Origin: Paenibacillus rhizovicinus
GTDB taxonomy: Bacteria; Bacillota; Bacilli; Paenibacillales; Paenibacillaceae
DNA length: 64,000 nt
Direction: 5' to 3'
Assembly (NCBI RefSeq): GCF_010365285.1
Contig: NZ_CP048286.1
Coordinates: forward strand, 6,374,001-6,438,000
The notes under the pieces were generated by a model. The model did not search any database. It was not told the origin of the DNA and saw only the letters and a program-made list of their open reading frames with translations. The first letter of the stretch is position 1, and the number at the start of each line of letters is the position of its first letter. Shown here piece by piece: positions 35,228 to 44,450 of the stretch. A program made the translations under genes and the position numbers.

Positions 35228-36078
35228 CGGGAAGGACTGCAGCCTTCATAGGACTTGAATGCACGGCTGAATGCATGGATCGACGAATACCCAAGCTGAT
35301 CGGAGATCTCCTGAAAAGATAAGTACGTGTACTGAATCATGGTTTTCGCTTTTTCCATCCGGATTTGCTGATGATATTGGATCGGCGTCCGCTGAAATAC
35401 GTTTTTGAACAGATGAATTAAATAGAACTTGCTGATATGGAACCGATCCTCGAGCTCATCGAGATTCACGTTGCGATGCGCGTTATGATCGATATAGGAT
35501 CGAATTTCCGAAAGCAGTTCAAGCTGGCCGCCGCCCAGAGCTTTGCTGCCCCAATATTGCTCTCTCATGATGAGAGAGAGGATGTCGAGCAAGCGGCTCT
35601 TCATGCGGAGCTCATGGAAAGGCGGCTTCGTTTCGAATTCCCGTATCAATTCAAACAATGCCTGTTCCAATGGAAGCGGATCACCCGGCCGAAAATGCGA
35701 TGGAATGAAATACGGCCGGGTATCCAGCTCGTTCGGGCGCAGCCATCCCCGTTCCTTGGCATTCATTTGCTTCAACGGCTTGAAGGAAACGCCGACCTCC
35801 CGGCTGTCAGGCTGGGCGAACAAATCGAAATGAACATGCGGCTGGCGAATCGGCATGCCGCCGATGACCTGGATCGCATGCGTTTGCCCCGGCTTGAAGA
35901 AGAAGTAATCCCCTGCACGCCCCTTGTACGTCTCGCCCTCCACCGTTACAAGCAGCTGGCCTTCCATCAGATAAAGCAGTTCGTAGTCCCAGATGACGCG
36001 TTCGTCGATTTTCCACGAAGCATCCAGCACGCTGTCGATTGCGACCCTAATATAGGGGCAAAGCTGTTCGATCTGCAA
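35203..36078 (-). CDS. AraC-family transcriptional regulator
   Basis: The 291-residue protein (TTG 36078, GAGGTG six bases upstream; the longer frame to 36147 has no ribosome site) has a cupin domain (about 25-95; YELLYLMEGQLLVTVEGETY, YFFFKPGQTHAIQVI, PHVHFDLFA). Two C-terminal HTH motifs follow: VNLDELEDRFHISKFYLIHLF and FQEISDQLGYSSIHAFSRAF. It is divergent from the DUF2961 gene and convergent with the PhyH gene, so it could regulate one or both. Confidence 0.87.
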   Translation of the reverse strand: MQIEQLCPYIRVAIDSVLDASWKIDERVIWDYELLYLMEGQLLVTVEGETYKGRAGDYFFFKPGQTHAIQVIGGMPIRQPHVHFDLFAQPDSREVGVSFKPLKQMNAKERGWLRPNELDTRPYFIPSHFRPGDPLPLEQALFELIREFETKPPFHELRMKSRLLDILSLIMREQYWGSKALGGGQLELLSEIRSYIDHNAHRNVNLDELEDRFHISKFYLIHLFKNVFQRTPIQYHQQIRMEKAKTMIQYTYLSFQEISDQLGYSSIHAFSRAFKSYEGCSPSRYRETISG

Positions 36079-36196
36079 CTCCAACACCTCAGCAATAATT
36101 GATAAATAACTGAACAATATCAGGTAACGGATATTCTCACTATTCATTATATAATAGGTCCGTCATAGCACAATATCTGATACATGAGGTGAAGAC

Positions 36197-37300
36197 ATGC
36201 TGCAAAATAACGGACTAGGTTTAGGGTTGTCTTCCGCGCCGCTCGTAACGAAAGCGCGGACAAGGTCGATTACGGCAGAGAATCCGAACGGTGAAAAAGG
36301 ACAGGGCGGCAAAGAAGCGAGCAATCTCGGGGTCGGCAGAAAAGGCCGTCCGGCGATTACATTGATCGCGGGTGAAGAGGTTACGCTCGCTTCGATTCAA
36401 GGGACGGGGATCATCCAGCATTTCTGGATTACCGTCACCGATAAAACAGGCAATGGGCATGCGGGACAATTCGTGCTTCGCGACTTGGTCATTCGCATGT
36501 ATTGGGACAACGAAGCCGAGCCGTCGGTAGAAGTCCCGCTGGGTGATTTCTTCTGCAACGGCTTCGGCATTCGCACCAACGTAAATTCGCTTCCGATTTC
36601 CGTCGTGCCTACGGGCGGCATGAATTGCTATATTCCGATGCCGTTCCGGACATCCGCGAAAATCACGATCGTGAATCAGCATGCTGCCGACATTGGCGGA
36701 TTCTTCTATGCGTTCAATTATTCCTTGGTGGACGAGCTGCCTGAGAATACGGCGTACTTCCATGCTCAATGGCGCCGGGAAGCAGTCACCGAGCTCGGCA
36801 AAGACTATACCATCCTCGACAACGTGAAAGGCGAAGGGCATTATATCGGAACGTACCTGGCATGGGCGGCATTGGAGCGTAATTGGTGGGGCGAAGGCGA
36901 GATCAAGTTCTACATGGATGGAGACGAGGAATGGCCGACCATCTGCGGTACGGGCGTAGAGGATTACGTGGGCGGCGCATGGTGCTTCAACAACATGAAG
37001 ATCAATGAACCGGAATCGTATTCCACGCCGTACTTGGGCTATCAGTTCTACAAGGAAACGACCAAAATCGATGCATGGTATGGACACAATGTACCAATGC
37101 ACGGGATGTACCGCTGGCATATGCTCGACCCGATCCGATTCGAAAAGGATCTGCGCGTCACGATTCAACAAATCGGCCATAATTCCGTGGAATTGTTCGA
37201 ACGCTCCGACGATGTTTCTTCGGTAGCCTATTGGTATCAAATGGAGCCGCATGCTCCGTTCCCTGCATTGCTTCCGCCTAGCAAGAGATGGCCTCGATAA
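36197..37300 (+). CDS. DUF2961 protein (GH172-type glycoside hydrolase)
   Basis: The 367-residue protein belongs to DUF2961, which includes GH172 alpha-D-fructofuranosidases and arabinofuranosidases. Recognisable parts are SIQGTGIIQHFWITV, EVPLGDFFCNGFG, GGMNCYIPMPFR, FYMDGDEEWPTICGTGVEDY and GMYRWHMLDPIRF. There is no signal peptide, so it may act on imported oligosaccharides in the cytoplasm. GAGGTG precedes the ATG. A divergent AraC regulator starts 119 bases away, suggesting inducible control. The substrate cannot be inferred. Confidence 0.85.
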   Translation: MLQNNGLGLGLSSAPLVTKARTRSITAENPNGEKGQGGKEASNLGVGRKGRPAITLIAGEEVTLASIQGTGIIQHFWITVTDKTGNGHAGQFVLRDLVIRMYWDNEAEPSVEVPLGDFFCNGFGIRTNVNSLPISVVPTGGMNCYIPMPFRTSAKITIVNQHAADIGGFFYAFNYSLVDELPENTAYFHAQWRREAVTELGKDYTILDNVKGEGHYIGTYLAWAALERNWWGEGEIKFYMDGDEEWPTICGTGVEDYVGGAWCFNNMKINEPESYSTPYLGYQFYKETTKIDAWYGHNVPMHGMYRWHMLDPIRFEKDLRVTIQQIGHNSVELFERSDDVSSVAYWYQMEPHAPFPALLPPSKRWPR

Positions 37301-37323
37301 ACGGGACCGGCGAGTAAATGTGC

Positions 37324-37361
37324 AAAAAAAGAGGTCCAAAGCGATTGCTTTGGACCTCTTG
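37324..37361 (-). terminator. Terminator of rpsD
   Basis: On the minus strand AAGAGGTCCAAAGC pairs with GCTTTGGACCTCTT, followed by TTTTT. The plus strand also has a fitting T-poor form for the DUF2961 gene. Confidence 0.92.
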
Positions 37362-37365
37362 CTTA

Positions 37366-37965
37366 TTAACGGCTGTAGAACTCGACGATTTGTTTCTCGT
37401 CGATCTCTTGCGGAAGCTCAGCACGTTCTGGAAGACGAACGTATTTGCCTTCAACAGCAGCGTCGTTGAATTCCAGGTAGTTTGGAAGGAAGTTGCGTCC
37501 GCCCAAAGCTTCTTTGATGGATTTCAGTGCACGGCTGCGCTCACGCAGGCCGATTACGTCGCCAGTGGAAACCGTGTACGAAGCGATGTCGACTTTCTTG
37601 CCGTTTACTGTAACGTGACCGTGGGATACGAGTTGACGCGCACCGGCACGGGAGTTAGCAAAGCCAAGACGGTAAACCAGGTTGTCCAGACGGCTCTCAA
37701 GAAGGGCCATGAAGTTTTCACCGGCAATACCTTTAAGTTTCGATGCTTTGTCGAACAGGTTACGGAATTGTTTTTCGTTCACGCCGTACATGTGGCGCAG
37801 TTTTTGTTTTTCTTGCAATTGAATGCCGTAGCCGCTCATTTTCTTGCGTTGGCCCGGGCCGTGTTGACCTGGAGGGAAAGCGCGTTTCAATTCTTTGCCT
37901 GTACCGCTAAGGGAAATGCCGAGGCGGCGGGATAGTTTAAACTTAGGGCCTGTATATCTTGACAT
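37366..37965 (-). CDS. rpsD: 30S ribosomal protein S4
   Basis: The 199-residue protein starts [20 protein letters not shown] and contains [20 protein letters not shown] and the S4 RNA-binding domain ([36 protein letters not shown]). It binds 16S rRNA early in assembly. AAGGAG precedes ATG 37965. In Bacillus rpsD is a single gene that represses itself through its leader; here too it has its own promoter, a long leader and a terminator. Confidence 0.98.
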   Translation of the reverse strand: MSRYTGPKFKLSRRLGISLSGTGKELKRAFPPGQHGPGQRKKMSGYGIQLQEKQKLRHMYGVNEKQFRNLFDKASKLKGIAGENFMALLESRLDNLVYRLGFANSRAGARQLVSHGHVTVNGKKVDIASYTVSTGDVIGLRERSRALKSIKEALGGRNFLPNYLEFNDAAVEGKYVRLPERAELPQEIDEKQIVEFYSR

Positions 37966-38137
37966 GTGTCGTAAAACTCCTTCTTCAAATGGAATGTTTG
38001 AAAATGGGTGTTTCGCCGAGTACTGTCCCCACTGCATTGAAAGAGTCAATGCGGTATTATCAGGCATGTTCAGCCGCAGGCCTGATAGCGACAGCCTCCG
38101 TGAGGGTGACACAAAACCGTTCCCATGTATTCAACTA
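37966..38137 (-). promoter_or_regulatory. Long 5' leader of rpsD, candidate S4 autoregulatory RNA
   Basis: The distance from the predicted start site to the ATG is about 170 bases with no gene. It includes the hairpin-forming CAGGCCTGCGGCTGAACATG and CCTGATAATACCGCATTGAC regions. In B. subtilis S4 represses its own leader; whether this one folds alike cannot be confirmed by eye. Confidence 0.4.
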
Positions 38138-38142
38138 TAAAT

Positions 38143-38170
38143 ATTATATAAATTCACAGCATAATGTCAA
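38143..38170 (-). promoter_or_regulatory. sigma-A promoter of rpsD
   Basis: Perfect TTGACA (38170-38165) and perfect TATAAT (38148-38143) with a 16-base spacer on the minus strand. Confidence 0.88.
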
Positions 38171-38339
38171 GCGTTTCAAGGTTAGAAGTCGATTAAAGAA
38201 ACCTCGCCCGCATAATTTGACAAAAGTGTAACTTAAGTCCTATTTCAGCCCATCAATTGTAGTGCAATCAATCTATAATTCAAGTATAGTTAAACTAGGA
38301 ATCTTAACCAGATCTAAAAGGTGCTACGAGGGTGAGGTG

Positions 38340-40217
38340 ATGCTGCGTATGATGAGTTCCAAAGACATGACAATGTCGAATTCCGCTGCACGTTGGGAAA
38401 TCGATATCCTGGAGGCGCAGCAGCCTGACGTTTGGTTACCGAAAGGCGATTTCCTTGCCAATCACGAGTATATCGTACGAGGATTATTAAAGGAAGCTTG
38501 GAATCGATGGCATTCGCAAGCCATGACCATATCTTCGCCATTGCTGCATCATCACATGCAACTATTGGACGCTGAAGGCGGCCTTCTGATCGAGTCGGCA
38601 ATCGGCGATGATCTCCCGAATACGGGGACGGAAGCCATTCTAGCGCCATTGAACAGCAGAAGAAGCACAGGCTGTATTGCACGGTTGAAGTTAGCGTCGG
38701 CGGACAAGACGGAATCCTTCCTGCTTCCCTTGTTGGAAGCCGCGGCTTTGACGATGCAGGAGATGTACGACCATGCATATGATTTGCTTATAGTCAGACA
38801 GATGATGAACCAGCAGCAAATCATAGATAAAGAGGCGCGCGGCCGGGATTATTTGTTTCAAGCTGCGAAGCGTCTCCATGACCAGAACGACGTTTATTCG
38901 GTCCTTCACGTATTGCTCGATGACGTGGAAGTCATGTATCCCGGCGCCAAGGTCAATTTATACTTGTCGCAGGATTTCGTCTACTCGGACAGCAGGGTCA
39001 AACCATTGTTGCTGCGTCATACGAACGATGATTTGAACGCCAATGCGTTCTTGACGGGCAAGCCTGTTACGGCTGACGAGGACGGGGGAGGAATTAAGCT
39101 TGCCATCCCGCTGCGGGGCAATCAGGCCGTCTATGGCGTGCTGAGCTTAAGCTTGCAGCAGCGATGGGACGAGTTCGAACATCGATCCATGGTGATGTTG
39201 GTCGATACGGCTGGATCCGCATTCGAGAATGCCAAATTGTATGAGCAGTCCAACTTGCTGATCAGTGAATTGCAGCTCATTAACGAATTGACGAAGCGTC
39301 TGAATCAATCGCTGCGGCTCAATGAAGTGTTCGATTTTGCGTTGACCGAGCTGATGACTATTTTCAAAGCGGATTACTGCCATTTGTTGCAAATCAGCAA
39401 TGACGGCAGCAACTTTCAAATCATGGCGAGCAACGTGCCGATGACGGATACCGAGTCTTATTCGACTTCAACCGGATTTGGCGGTATCGTGATAAGGACC
39501 AAGGAACCGTTAATCATATCCGATTATTGGTCCACTCGGGTTGTGGATTCTAAATTAATGGATGCATCGGGAGCGAGATCGCTGATTGCGGCCCCGGTTA
39601 TGGCGGGATCCGCCGTCGTTGGCGTCATTATGGTTTCCCATCAGAGCCCGAATTTTTTCTCCTACGAGAACTACAAGCTGCTTCAAGTATTGTCGACGCA
39701 TATCGGACTTGCGGTTTCCAATGCCTCGCTTCATGCCGAGGTGAGGCGGATGGTCATTACAGATAATTTAACCGGCTTGCATGCGCGGCATTACCTGAAC
39801 GAACAGATTCATCTTCGTCAGCGAAAGGATCGCTGCGGCTCGCTCGTGCTGGTGGATATCGACCATTTCAAGCGCGTCAACGATACGTTCGGCCATCTGA
39901 TCGGCGATCAAATTCTTGTCGCGGTTAGCGACGTCATCCGCAATTGCATACGCGATACGGATATCGCCGCACGCTGGGGCGGCGAAGAGCTGGCCGTTTA
40001 TTTGCCGCAAATCCGGACCGGACAAGCGTACCGCATAGCCGAGCGAATTCGCAGCACGGTGGAAGGGCAAACGGACCCTACAGTGACGGTATCCTGCGGA
40101 ATATCGGAATGGTCTTTCGACGAAGAGAAGATCAGCGTGGAATCGTTGTTTTACAGAGCGGACATGGCGTTGTACGAAGCGAAGAAGAACGGCCGGAACC
40201 GCATTTGCGTCGGCTGA
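38340..40217 (+). CDS. GAF-GGDEF diguanylate cyclase (DgcP/YtrP-like)
   Basis: The 625-residue soluble protein has an N-terminal region without known domain (1-160), a first GAF-like module (about 165-300), a second GAF domain (about 305-460; SLRLNEVFDFALTELMTIF) and a GGDEF domain (about 465-625). The catalytic loop is ARWGGEELAVYL (GGEEL at 547-551), an active form. RDTD five residues earlier fits the inhibitory RxxD site. It should make c-di-GMP. In B. subtilis ytrP lies next to rpsD, as here. The start is taken as ATG 38340, after GAGGGTGAGG. Confidence 0.92.
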   Translation: MLRMMSSKDMTMSNSAARWEIDILEAQQPDVWLPKGDFLANHEYIVRGLLKEAWNRWHSQAMTISSPLLHHHMQLLDAEGGLLIESAIGDDLPNTGTEAILAPLNSRRSTGCIARLKLASADKTESFLLPLLEAAALTMQEMYDHAYDLLIVRQMMNQQQIIDKEARGRDYLFQAAKRLHDQNDVYSVLHVLLDDVEVMYPGAKVNLYLSQDFVYSDSRVKPLLLRHTNDDLNANAFLTGKPVTADEDGGGIKLAIPLRGNQAVYGVLSLSLQQRWDEFEHRSMVMLVDTAGSAFENAKLYEQSNLLISELQLINELTKRLNQSLRLNEVFDFALTELMTIFKADYCHLLQISNDGSNFQIMASNVPMTDTESYSTSTGFGGIVIRTKEPLIISDYWSTRVVDSKLMDASGARSLIAAPVMAGSAVVGVIMVSHQSPNFFSYENYKLLQVLSTHIGLAVSNASLHAEVRRMVITDNLTGLHARHYLNEQIHLRQRKDRCGSLVLVDIDHFKRVNDTFGHLIGDQILVAVSDVIRNCIRDTDIAARWGGEELAVYLPQIRTGQAYRIAERIRSTVEGQTDPTVTVSCGISEWSFDEEKISVESLFYRADMALYEAKKNGRNRICVG

Positions 40218-40437
40218 GTGCAGCACTGAGGAAGCAGTAATTTATAAAAGCGAAAGTTTGAACATTAGCAATGCGGCGGGCGCCTAAGCGTAAGCCGTTT
40301 TTTTTGACTTTATTGACTTTATTGTCCTTATGGACCTTTGTCGAGTGGATAAGTTCAACATGCGTACATAAAGAATGAAATTCAAACAGACGCTATCCGG
40401 TAATGGAGGATCAAGCATTGAAGGATGGTGAATCAGA

Positions 40438-41154
40438 ATGAATTCGTGGAAATTATGGGCCGTATGCTGCGTTTGCCTGGTGTTATCGGGATGCGCCTAT
40501 GGAGGCAGCCGTTCACCGAAAGAATTGCTTGCCTTGTCCGTCTCGGGGTTGTCTGGCGTGGACCGATATACGTTTAGCGGAGATGCCGGAATCGGAAGCG
40601 GCAGTCAAACGGTTAGCAATCCGGTCGCTTTCCACGGTACGGTCGAAGATCATAAAGTTGTTAAGGTGAAGGGAAGCAGCATGAATGCGTTAACGTCCAC
40701 GGTGAATCCGCTCGAACTGCTGAACAGCATCAAAGCGGCGGCGGTCAAGACGGAACTCGTGCCCGAGGAATCGAACGATGAGCAGACGGTGCTGCGGGTC
40801 ACGTCGGATCCGAAGCATGCGGCTGCCAAGTGGGCGACTCAGCTGCGCGGCGAGTTTGGTTTGCTGGAGAAGAAAGTCCCCGCTAATCTCACTGCCAAGC
40901 AGCAAGGGGGACAGATGCATAACGCTGCGGGGCCATCCGCGCTGCAAGAAGAATGGAATGGCGAAATTGCCCGATCCAAACGAGAGCTCGAGGCGATGCT
41001 TTCGACCATGCAGGTGCAATCGTCCTGCAAACTGGTGATCGACCGAAAGAAGATGCTGCCGCGTTCCCTGGAAGAGCGGACAATCTTCCGTTATCAGGCG
41101 GACGGGAAGCCGGCAGAGGAAAATCGGATGACGCGGCTGAACTTCAACTTATAA
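40438..41154 (+). CDS. Lipoprotein of unknown function
   Basis: The 238-residue protein begins with a lipoprotein signal: MNSWKLWAVCCVCLVLSGCA, with lipobox LSGC and Cys19 as attachment site. After it comes a soluble part in which TFSGDAGIGSGSQTVSNPVA and VKTELVPEESNDEQTVLRV look beta-rich. The central segment (KELLALSV...MNALTSTVNPLELLNSI) resembles lipid-carrier type lipoproteins in layout only. AAGGATGGTG precedes the ATG. It is a stand-alone gene. Confidence 0.8.
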   Translation: MNSWKLWAVCCVCLVLSGCAYGGSRSPKELLALSVSGLSGVDRYTFSGDAGIGSGSQTVSNPVAFHGTVEDHKVVKVKGSSMNALTSTVNPLELLNSIKAAAVKTELVPEESNDEQTVLRVTSDPKHAAAKWATQLRGEFGLLEKKVPANLTAKQQGGQMHNAAGPSALQEEWNGEIARSKRELEAMLSTMQVQSSCKLVIDRKKMLPRSLEERTIFRYQADGKPAEENRMTRLNFNL

Positions 41155-41266
41155 GATCATGTGACGTCTCCTAGAGGGGAACGAACGGCCCAAATTGCCG
41201 CCTCCGTGCATCGGGCAACCAAACATGATAATATACTTGCGTACGAAATGAAGTGGAGGTAATGTG

Positions 41267-42382
41267 ATGCGTGATCCTAGAATGCAAAAGCTTGCGGAAA
41301 ACCTGGTCGGGTATTCCATCAACGTTCAACCCGGAGAAAATATTCTAATCGATATGATTGGCTCGGAACGCGATCTTGCGAAATGCTTGGTCGAAGAGGT
41401 CGCCAAGCGCGGTGGCCGTCCGTTCGTGGAGACGAGCGACAGATCCGTGCTTCGTTCGATGCTGATGAACGCGACGGAAGAGCAGATAAAACTGTGGGCG
41501 TCCTTCGACCTGAAGCGGATGGAGGCCATGCAGGGCTACATAGCCGTTCGTTCGGGCGAGAACATCAACTCGCTGGCTGACGTACCAAGCGACAAAATGA
41601 AGTTGTACGATAAATATTACCGGCATCCGATTCACTCGGAGCAGCGCGTGAAGCATACGAAGTGGGTCGTGCTGCGTTATCCGAACCACTCCATGGCTCA
41701 GCTTGCCAATATGAGCACGGAAGCGTTCGAGGATTTCTACTTCGACGTGTGCAACCTGGATTATGCGAAAATGGACAAAGCGATGGACCCGCTGGAAGCA
41801 ATGATGAAGAAGACGGACCGCGTACGTATCGTAGCGCCGGGTACGGATTTGACATTCTCCATCAAGGGAATCGGAGCGAGCAAGTGCGCTGGCGAGAAAA
41901 ACATCCCGGACGGCGAAGTGTACAGCTGCCCGATTCGCGATTCCGTGCAGGGCACCATCACGTACAACGCGCCTTCGGTGTATTCGGGCGTGACGTTCGA
42001 GAACATTTCGTTTACGTTTAAAGACGGCAAGATCATCGAAGCGACGAGCAACAATACGGAGAAGCTGAACGAAATTCTCGACATGGACGAAGGCGCCCGT
42101 TACATCGGCGAATTCAGCCTCGGCTTCAACCCGTACATCCTCCATCCGATGAAGGATATTCTCTTCGACGAGAAGATCGCGGGCAGTCTCCATTTCACGC
42201 CGGGTCAAGCTTATGAGGATACAGACAACGGCAACCGTTCCGCGGTACACTGGGATTTGGTGCTTATTCAACGACCGGAATACGGCGGCGGCGAAGTCTA
42301 CTTCGACGATGTCCTGATCCGCAAAGACGGCTTGTTCGTTATCCCGGAATTGGAAGGTTTGAATCCAGAAAATTTAACGTAA
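41267..42382 (+). CDS. M29-family aminopeptidase (AmpS type)
   Basis: The 371-residue metallopeptidase removes N-terminal residues from peptides in the cytoplasm. It begins RDPRMQKLAENLVGYSINVQ and has the family blocks APGTDLTFSIKGIGASKC, NIPDGEVYSCPIRDSVQGTI, GARYIGEFSLGFNPYI and NRSAVHWDLVLIQR, which carry the metal-binding Glu, His and Asp residues. GTGGAGGTAATGTG precedes ATG 41267. It stands between a lipoprotein gene and the HPr-like gene. Confidence 0.93.
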   Translation: MRDPRMQKLAENLVGYSINVQPGENILIDMIGSERDLAKCLVEEVAKRGGRPFVETSDRSVLRSMLMNATEEQIKLWASFDLKRMEAMQGYIAVRSGENINSLADVPSDKMKLYDKYYRHPIHSEQRVKHTKWVVLRYPNHSMAQLANMSTEAFEDFYFDVCNLDYAKMDKAMDPLEAMMKKTDRVRIVAPGTDLTFSIKGIGASKCAGEKNIPDGEVYSCPIRDSVQGTITYNAPSVYSGVTFENISFTFKDGKIIEATSNNTEKLNEILDMDEGARYIGEFSLGFNPYILHPMKDILFDEKIAGSLHFTPGQAYEDTDNGNRSAVHWDLVLIQRPEYGGGEVYFDDVLIRKDGLFVIPELEGLNPENLT

Positions 42383-42457
42383 AGCTCTTGTAGGAATATC
42401 GAAATCGAGTTATGATTATTGAAGTTAGCGAATAATCTAAATAATGGAGGGATTCCC

Positions 42458-42697
42458 ATGTCCAATAATGCGGCAATCGTTGATATTTCTCAAACGGCCA
42501 ATAAATTCCGGTCGTCCATCGTACTTCAAGCCGAGAATAAATACATCGACGTTAAAAGTATCCTTGGCCTCTTCACGACATTGGTCGGCGGACACTCCTA
42601 CGAGCTTCACGTCCACGGTCCCGATGCAGCAGAAGCCCAAGCGGCAATGGCAGAAGTATTCGCCAAGCACAATTTGAATGTTCAAGTAATTGAATAG
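42458..42697 (+). CDS. HPr-like protein lacking the histidine phosphorylation loop
   Basis: The 79-residue protein aligns with HPr/Crh from about HPr residue 27 on: ANKFRSSIVLQAENKYIDVK, SILGLFTTLVGG, HVHGPDAAEA. Ser34 in KSILG corresponds to the regulatory Ser46. The N-terminal segment is about 12 residues shorter than HPr and has no GIHARPA, so His15 is absent, not only replaced as in Crh. GGAGGG six bases before the ATG fixes the start. It cannot pass phosphate in the PTS but could be phosphorylated by HprK and act as a CcpA co-effector. A terminator follows. Confidence 0.8.
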   Translation: MSNNAAIVDISQTANKFRSSIVLQAENKYIDVKSILGLFTTLVGGHSYELHVHGPDAAEAQAAMAEVFAKHNLNVQVIE

Positions 42698-42720
42698 TTT
42701 TTCGTTCTAAGATACAAGGA

Positions 42721-42760
42721 AAGCGCTTCACCGAATATTCGGTGAGGCGCTTATTTGTTT
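42721..42760 (+). terminator. Terminator of the HPr-like gene
   Basis: AAGCGCTTCACCGAA pairs with TTCGGTGAGGCGCTT, followed by ATTTGTTTT. Confidence 0.9.
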
Positions 42761-42837
42761 TGACCTTGTACAATCCTTTGTTTTCGTCTAATATAAAGGG
42801 TATAAGACGATTTAGCTTATGCACAAGGAGGAGTACG

Positions 42838-43119
42838 ATGTCTTCATCCGATGTTCTTATTCACTTGCATCAAAAAGCGCTCAATCTCCTTCACGAGGAT
42901 GCCAATAAAATCGAGAAACTAATCGAAGTTCAAATGGAAAACTTGACGACGAGACAATGTCCGCTCTATGAAGAAGTGCTGGATACTCAAATATATGGCT
43001 TTTCCAGAGAAATCGATTTTGCGATTCGTGCGGGGCTAGTATCCGAGGTTGTTGGCAAGGAAATCATCAGTAAGCTGGAACGGAATTTGGCTCAGCTATA
43101 CGAAGCGTTGGAGAAGTAG
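42838..43119 (+). CDS. ylaN: YlaN family protein (DUF1507)
   Basis: The product has 93 residues, the same as B. subtilis YlaN, and shares HQKALNLLHEDANKIEKLI, VQMENLTTRQCPLYEEVLDT and YGFSREIDFAIRAGLV. YlaN is a small helical protein needed under iron limitation and linked to Fe(II) binding and Fur control. AAGGAGGAGTACG precedes the ATG. A T-rich stretch at 43139-43150 probably ends the transcript. Confidence 0.92.
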   Translation: MSSSDVLIHLHQKALNLLHEDANKIEKLIEVQMENLTTRQCPLYEEVLDTQIYGFSREIDFAIRAGLVSEVVGKEIISKLERNLAQLYEALEK

Positions 43120-43179
43120 CCGCAGATCCGTGCAGCTGCTTTTTTTTTTCTCCGCGAAACCCATGCGATGATTACATAG

Positions 43180-43222
43180 AAAAAAAGACGCTCCCGCGGG
43201 ATCCCGCGGGAGCGTCTTTTTT
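43180..43222. terminator. Perfect palindromic bidirectional terminator
   Basis: GACGCTCCCGCGGG and CCCGCGGGAGCGTC (43187-43216) form an exact 30-base palindrome flanked by seven A and six T, between convergent ylaN and the antiporter gene. Confidence 0.95.
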
Positions 43223-43232
43223 AAAATTAGCG

Positions 43233-44294
43233 TTAGACCAGGTAGAACGAAATGCCGAGAATGATATAAACGAAGATGAGCAGTGCGCCTTCGTACCAGT
43301 TCGTCGTGCCGTCCTTGGATATCGACTTGGCGATAAAGACGGATACGGCAATGGCTGCAAGTTCGATCGGGGTAAAAACGATGTCCATCGTTTCTCCGAA
43401 GAATGTGCTGATCAGGATCAACACCGGAGCCACGAACAAGGCGATTTGCAAACTGCTGCCGACGGCGATTTCCACGGCTGCGCCGATTTTGTTCTTCATG
43501 GCAAGCATGACTGCCGCGCTGTGCTCGGCTGCATTGCCGACGATGGCAATGAGGAAGGCGCCGATAAACACTTCCGAGAAACCGAACTTGGCCGTAAACG
43601 TATGTAAGGTGCTGACGAGCCATTCGCTGACGAACGCGGTCATGACCGTTGCCAGGATGAGGAACAGGATGGACGTCGACTTGGACCAAGCAGCCTCTTC
43701 TCCGTGGTCGGGCGTCGTTTCCTCCACGTCCGCGAGAATATCCTTGTGCGTGATCATGGAGAACACCAGCCACAGGATGTAAGCGACGATCAGGATGCCG
43801 GCAATGGTCAAGCTGAGAAGCTTCGATTTGTCGGCATCGAAATGCTGCGTCGAGATGAAGATCGCCGGAATGCCGAGCGCGATGACGGCCAGAATCATCA
43901 GGGAAGAGTTATGGCTGGCCAATTGAACGTTAAAGCGCTGCTCCTTGAACTTCAGTCCGCCAAGGAACACGCTCGCGCCTAATACGAGCAGCAGGTTTCC
44001 GATGATCGAGCCCGTAATGCTCGCTTTCACCATGTCGAAGAGTCCTTCGCGTACCAGGAAGATCGCAATGATCAACTCTGCCGCATTACCGAACGTCGCA
44101 TTCAGGAAACCGCCCAGCCGCTGTCCGGCGTAATGAGCGACGCTCTCGGTCGCTTTCCCCAGAAAGCCCGCTACGAACAAGATGGCCAGAGCGGAGATAA
44201 TGAACTCTGCAATCGTTCCGAAATGGGCATAGTGACTAACACCGCTTAGTACAAATAGACCGATTAATAAAGCGAAAAACAGTTTCTGATTCAA
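43233..44294 (-). CDS. Calcium/proton antiporter (CaCA family, CAX type)
   Basis: The 353-residue membrane protein has ten to eleven helices in two homologous halves. The alpha repeats show GGFLNATFGNAAELIIAIF and FLIAIVGNAAEHSAAVMLA with the conserved acidic residues. An acidic loop (DVEETTPDHGEEAAW, about residue 185) separates the halves. It exports Ca2+ in exchange for H+. TTG 44294 has GGGGTG nine bases upstream; the frame extends to 44468 but without a ribosome site and into the opposite gene. Confidence 0.92.
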   Translation of the reverse strand: MNQKLFFALLIGLFVLSGVSHYAHFGTIAEFIISALAILFVAGFLGKATESVAHYAGQRLGGFLNATFGNAAELIIAIFLVREGLFDMVKASITGSIIGNLLLVLGASVFLGGLKFKEQRFNVQLASHNSSLMILAVIALGIPAIFISTQHFDADKSKLLSLTIAGILIVAYILWLVFSMITHKDILADVEETTPDHGEEAAWSKSTSILFLILATVMTAFVSEWLVSTLHTFTAKFGFSEVFIGAFLIAIVGNAAEHSAAVMLAMKNKIGAAVEIAVGSSLQIALFVAPVLILISTFFGETMDIVFTPIELAAIAVSVFIAKSISKDGTTNWYEGALLIFVYIILGISFYLV

Positions 44295-44450
44295 TGTTCC
44301 AGGCACCCCATATTTGAAAATTGGAAATTCTGTTAACACTATAGCTGAAAAAAACGTTTGTGTAAACTTGGTTATGCGCGAATGGAATGCCTTGCTTCGA
44401 ATGTACGCTTCAATTACAATGGAAACATAAGGTGACAAGGAGTGAGTGGC

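Noticed and set aside
37966-38112. Longer rpsD start
   Set aside because: The added residues are not S4-like and ATG 37965 has AAGGAG and gives the normal MSRYTGP start.
40261-40310. Terminator after the GGDEF gene
   Set aside because: A T-run exists (TTTTTTTT near 40300) but the preceding stem is short and interrupted.
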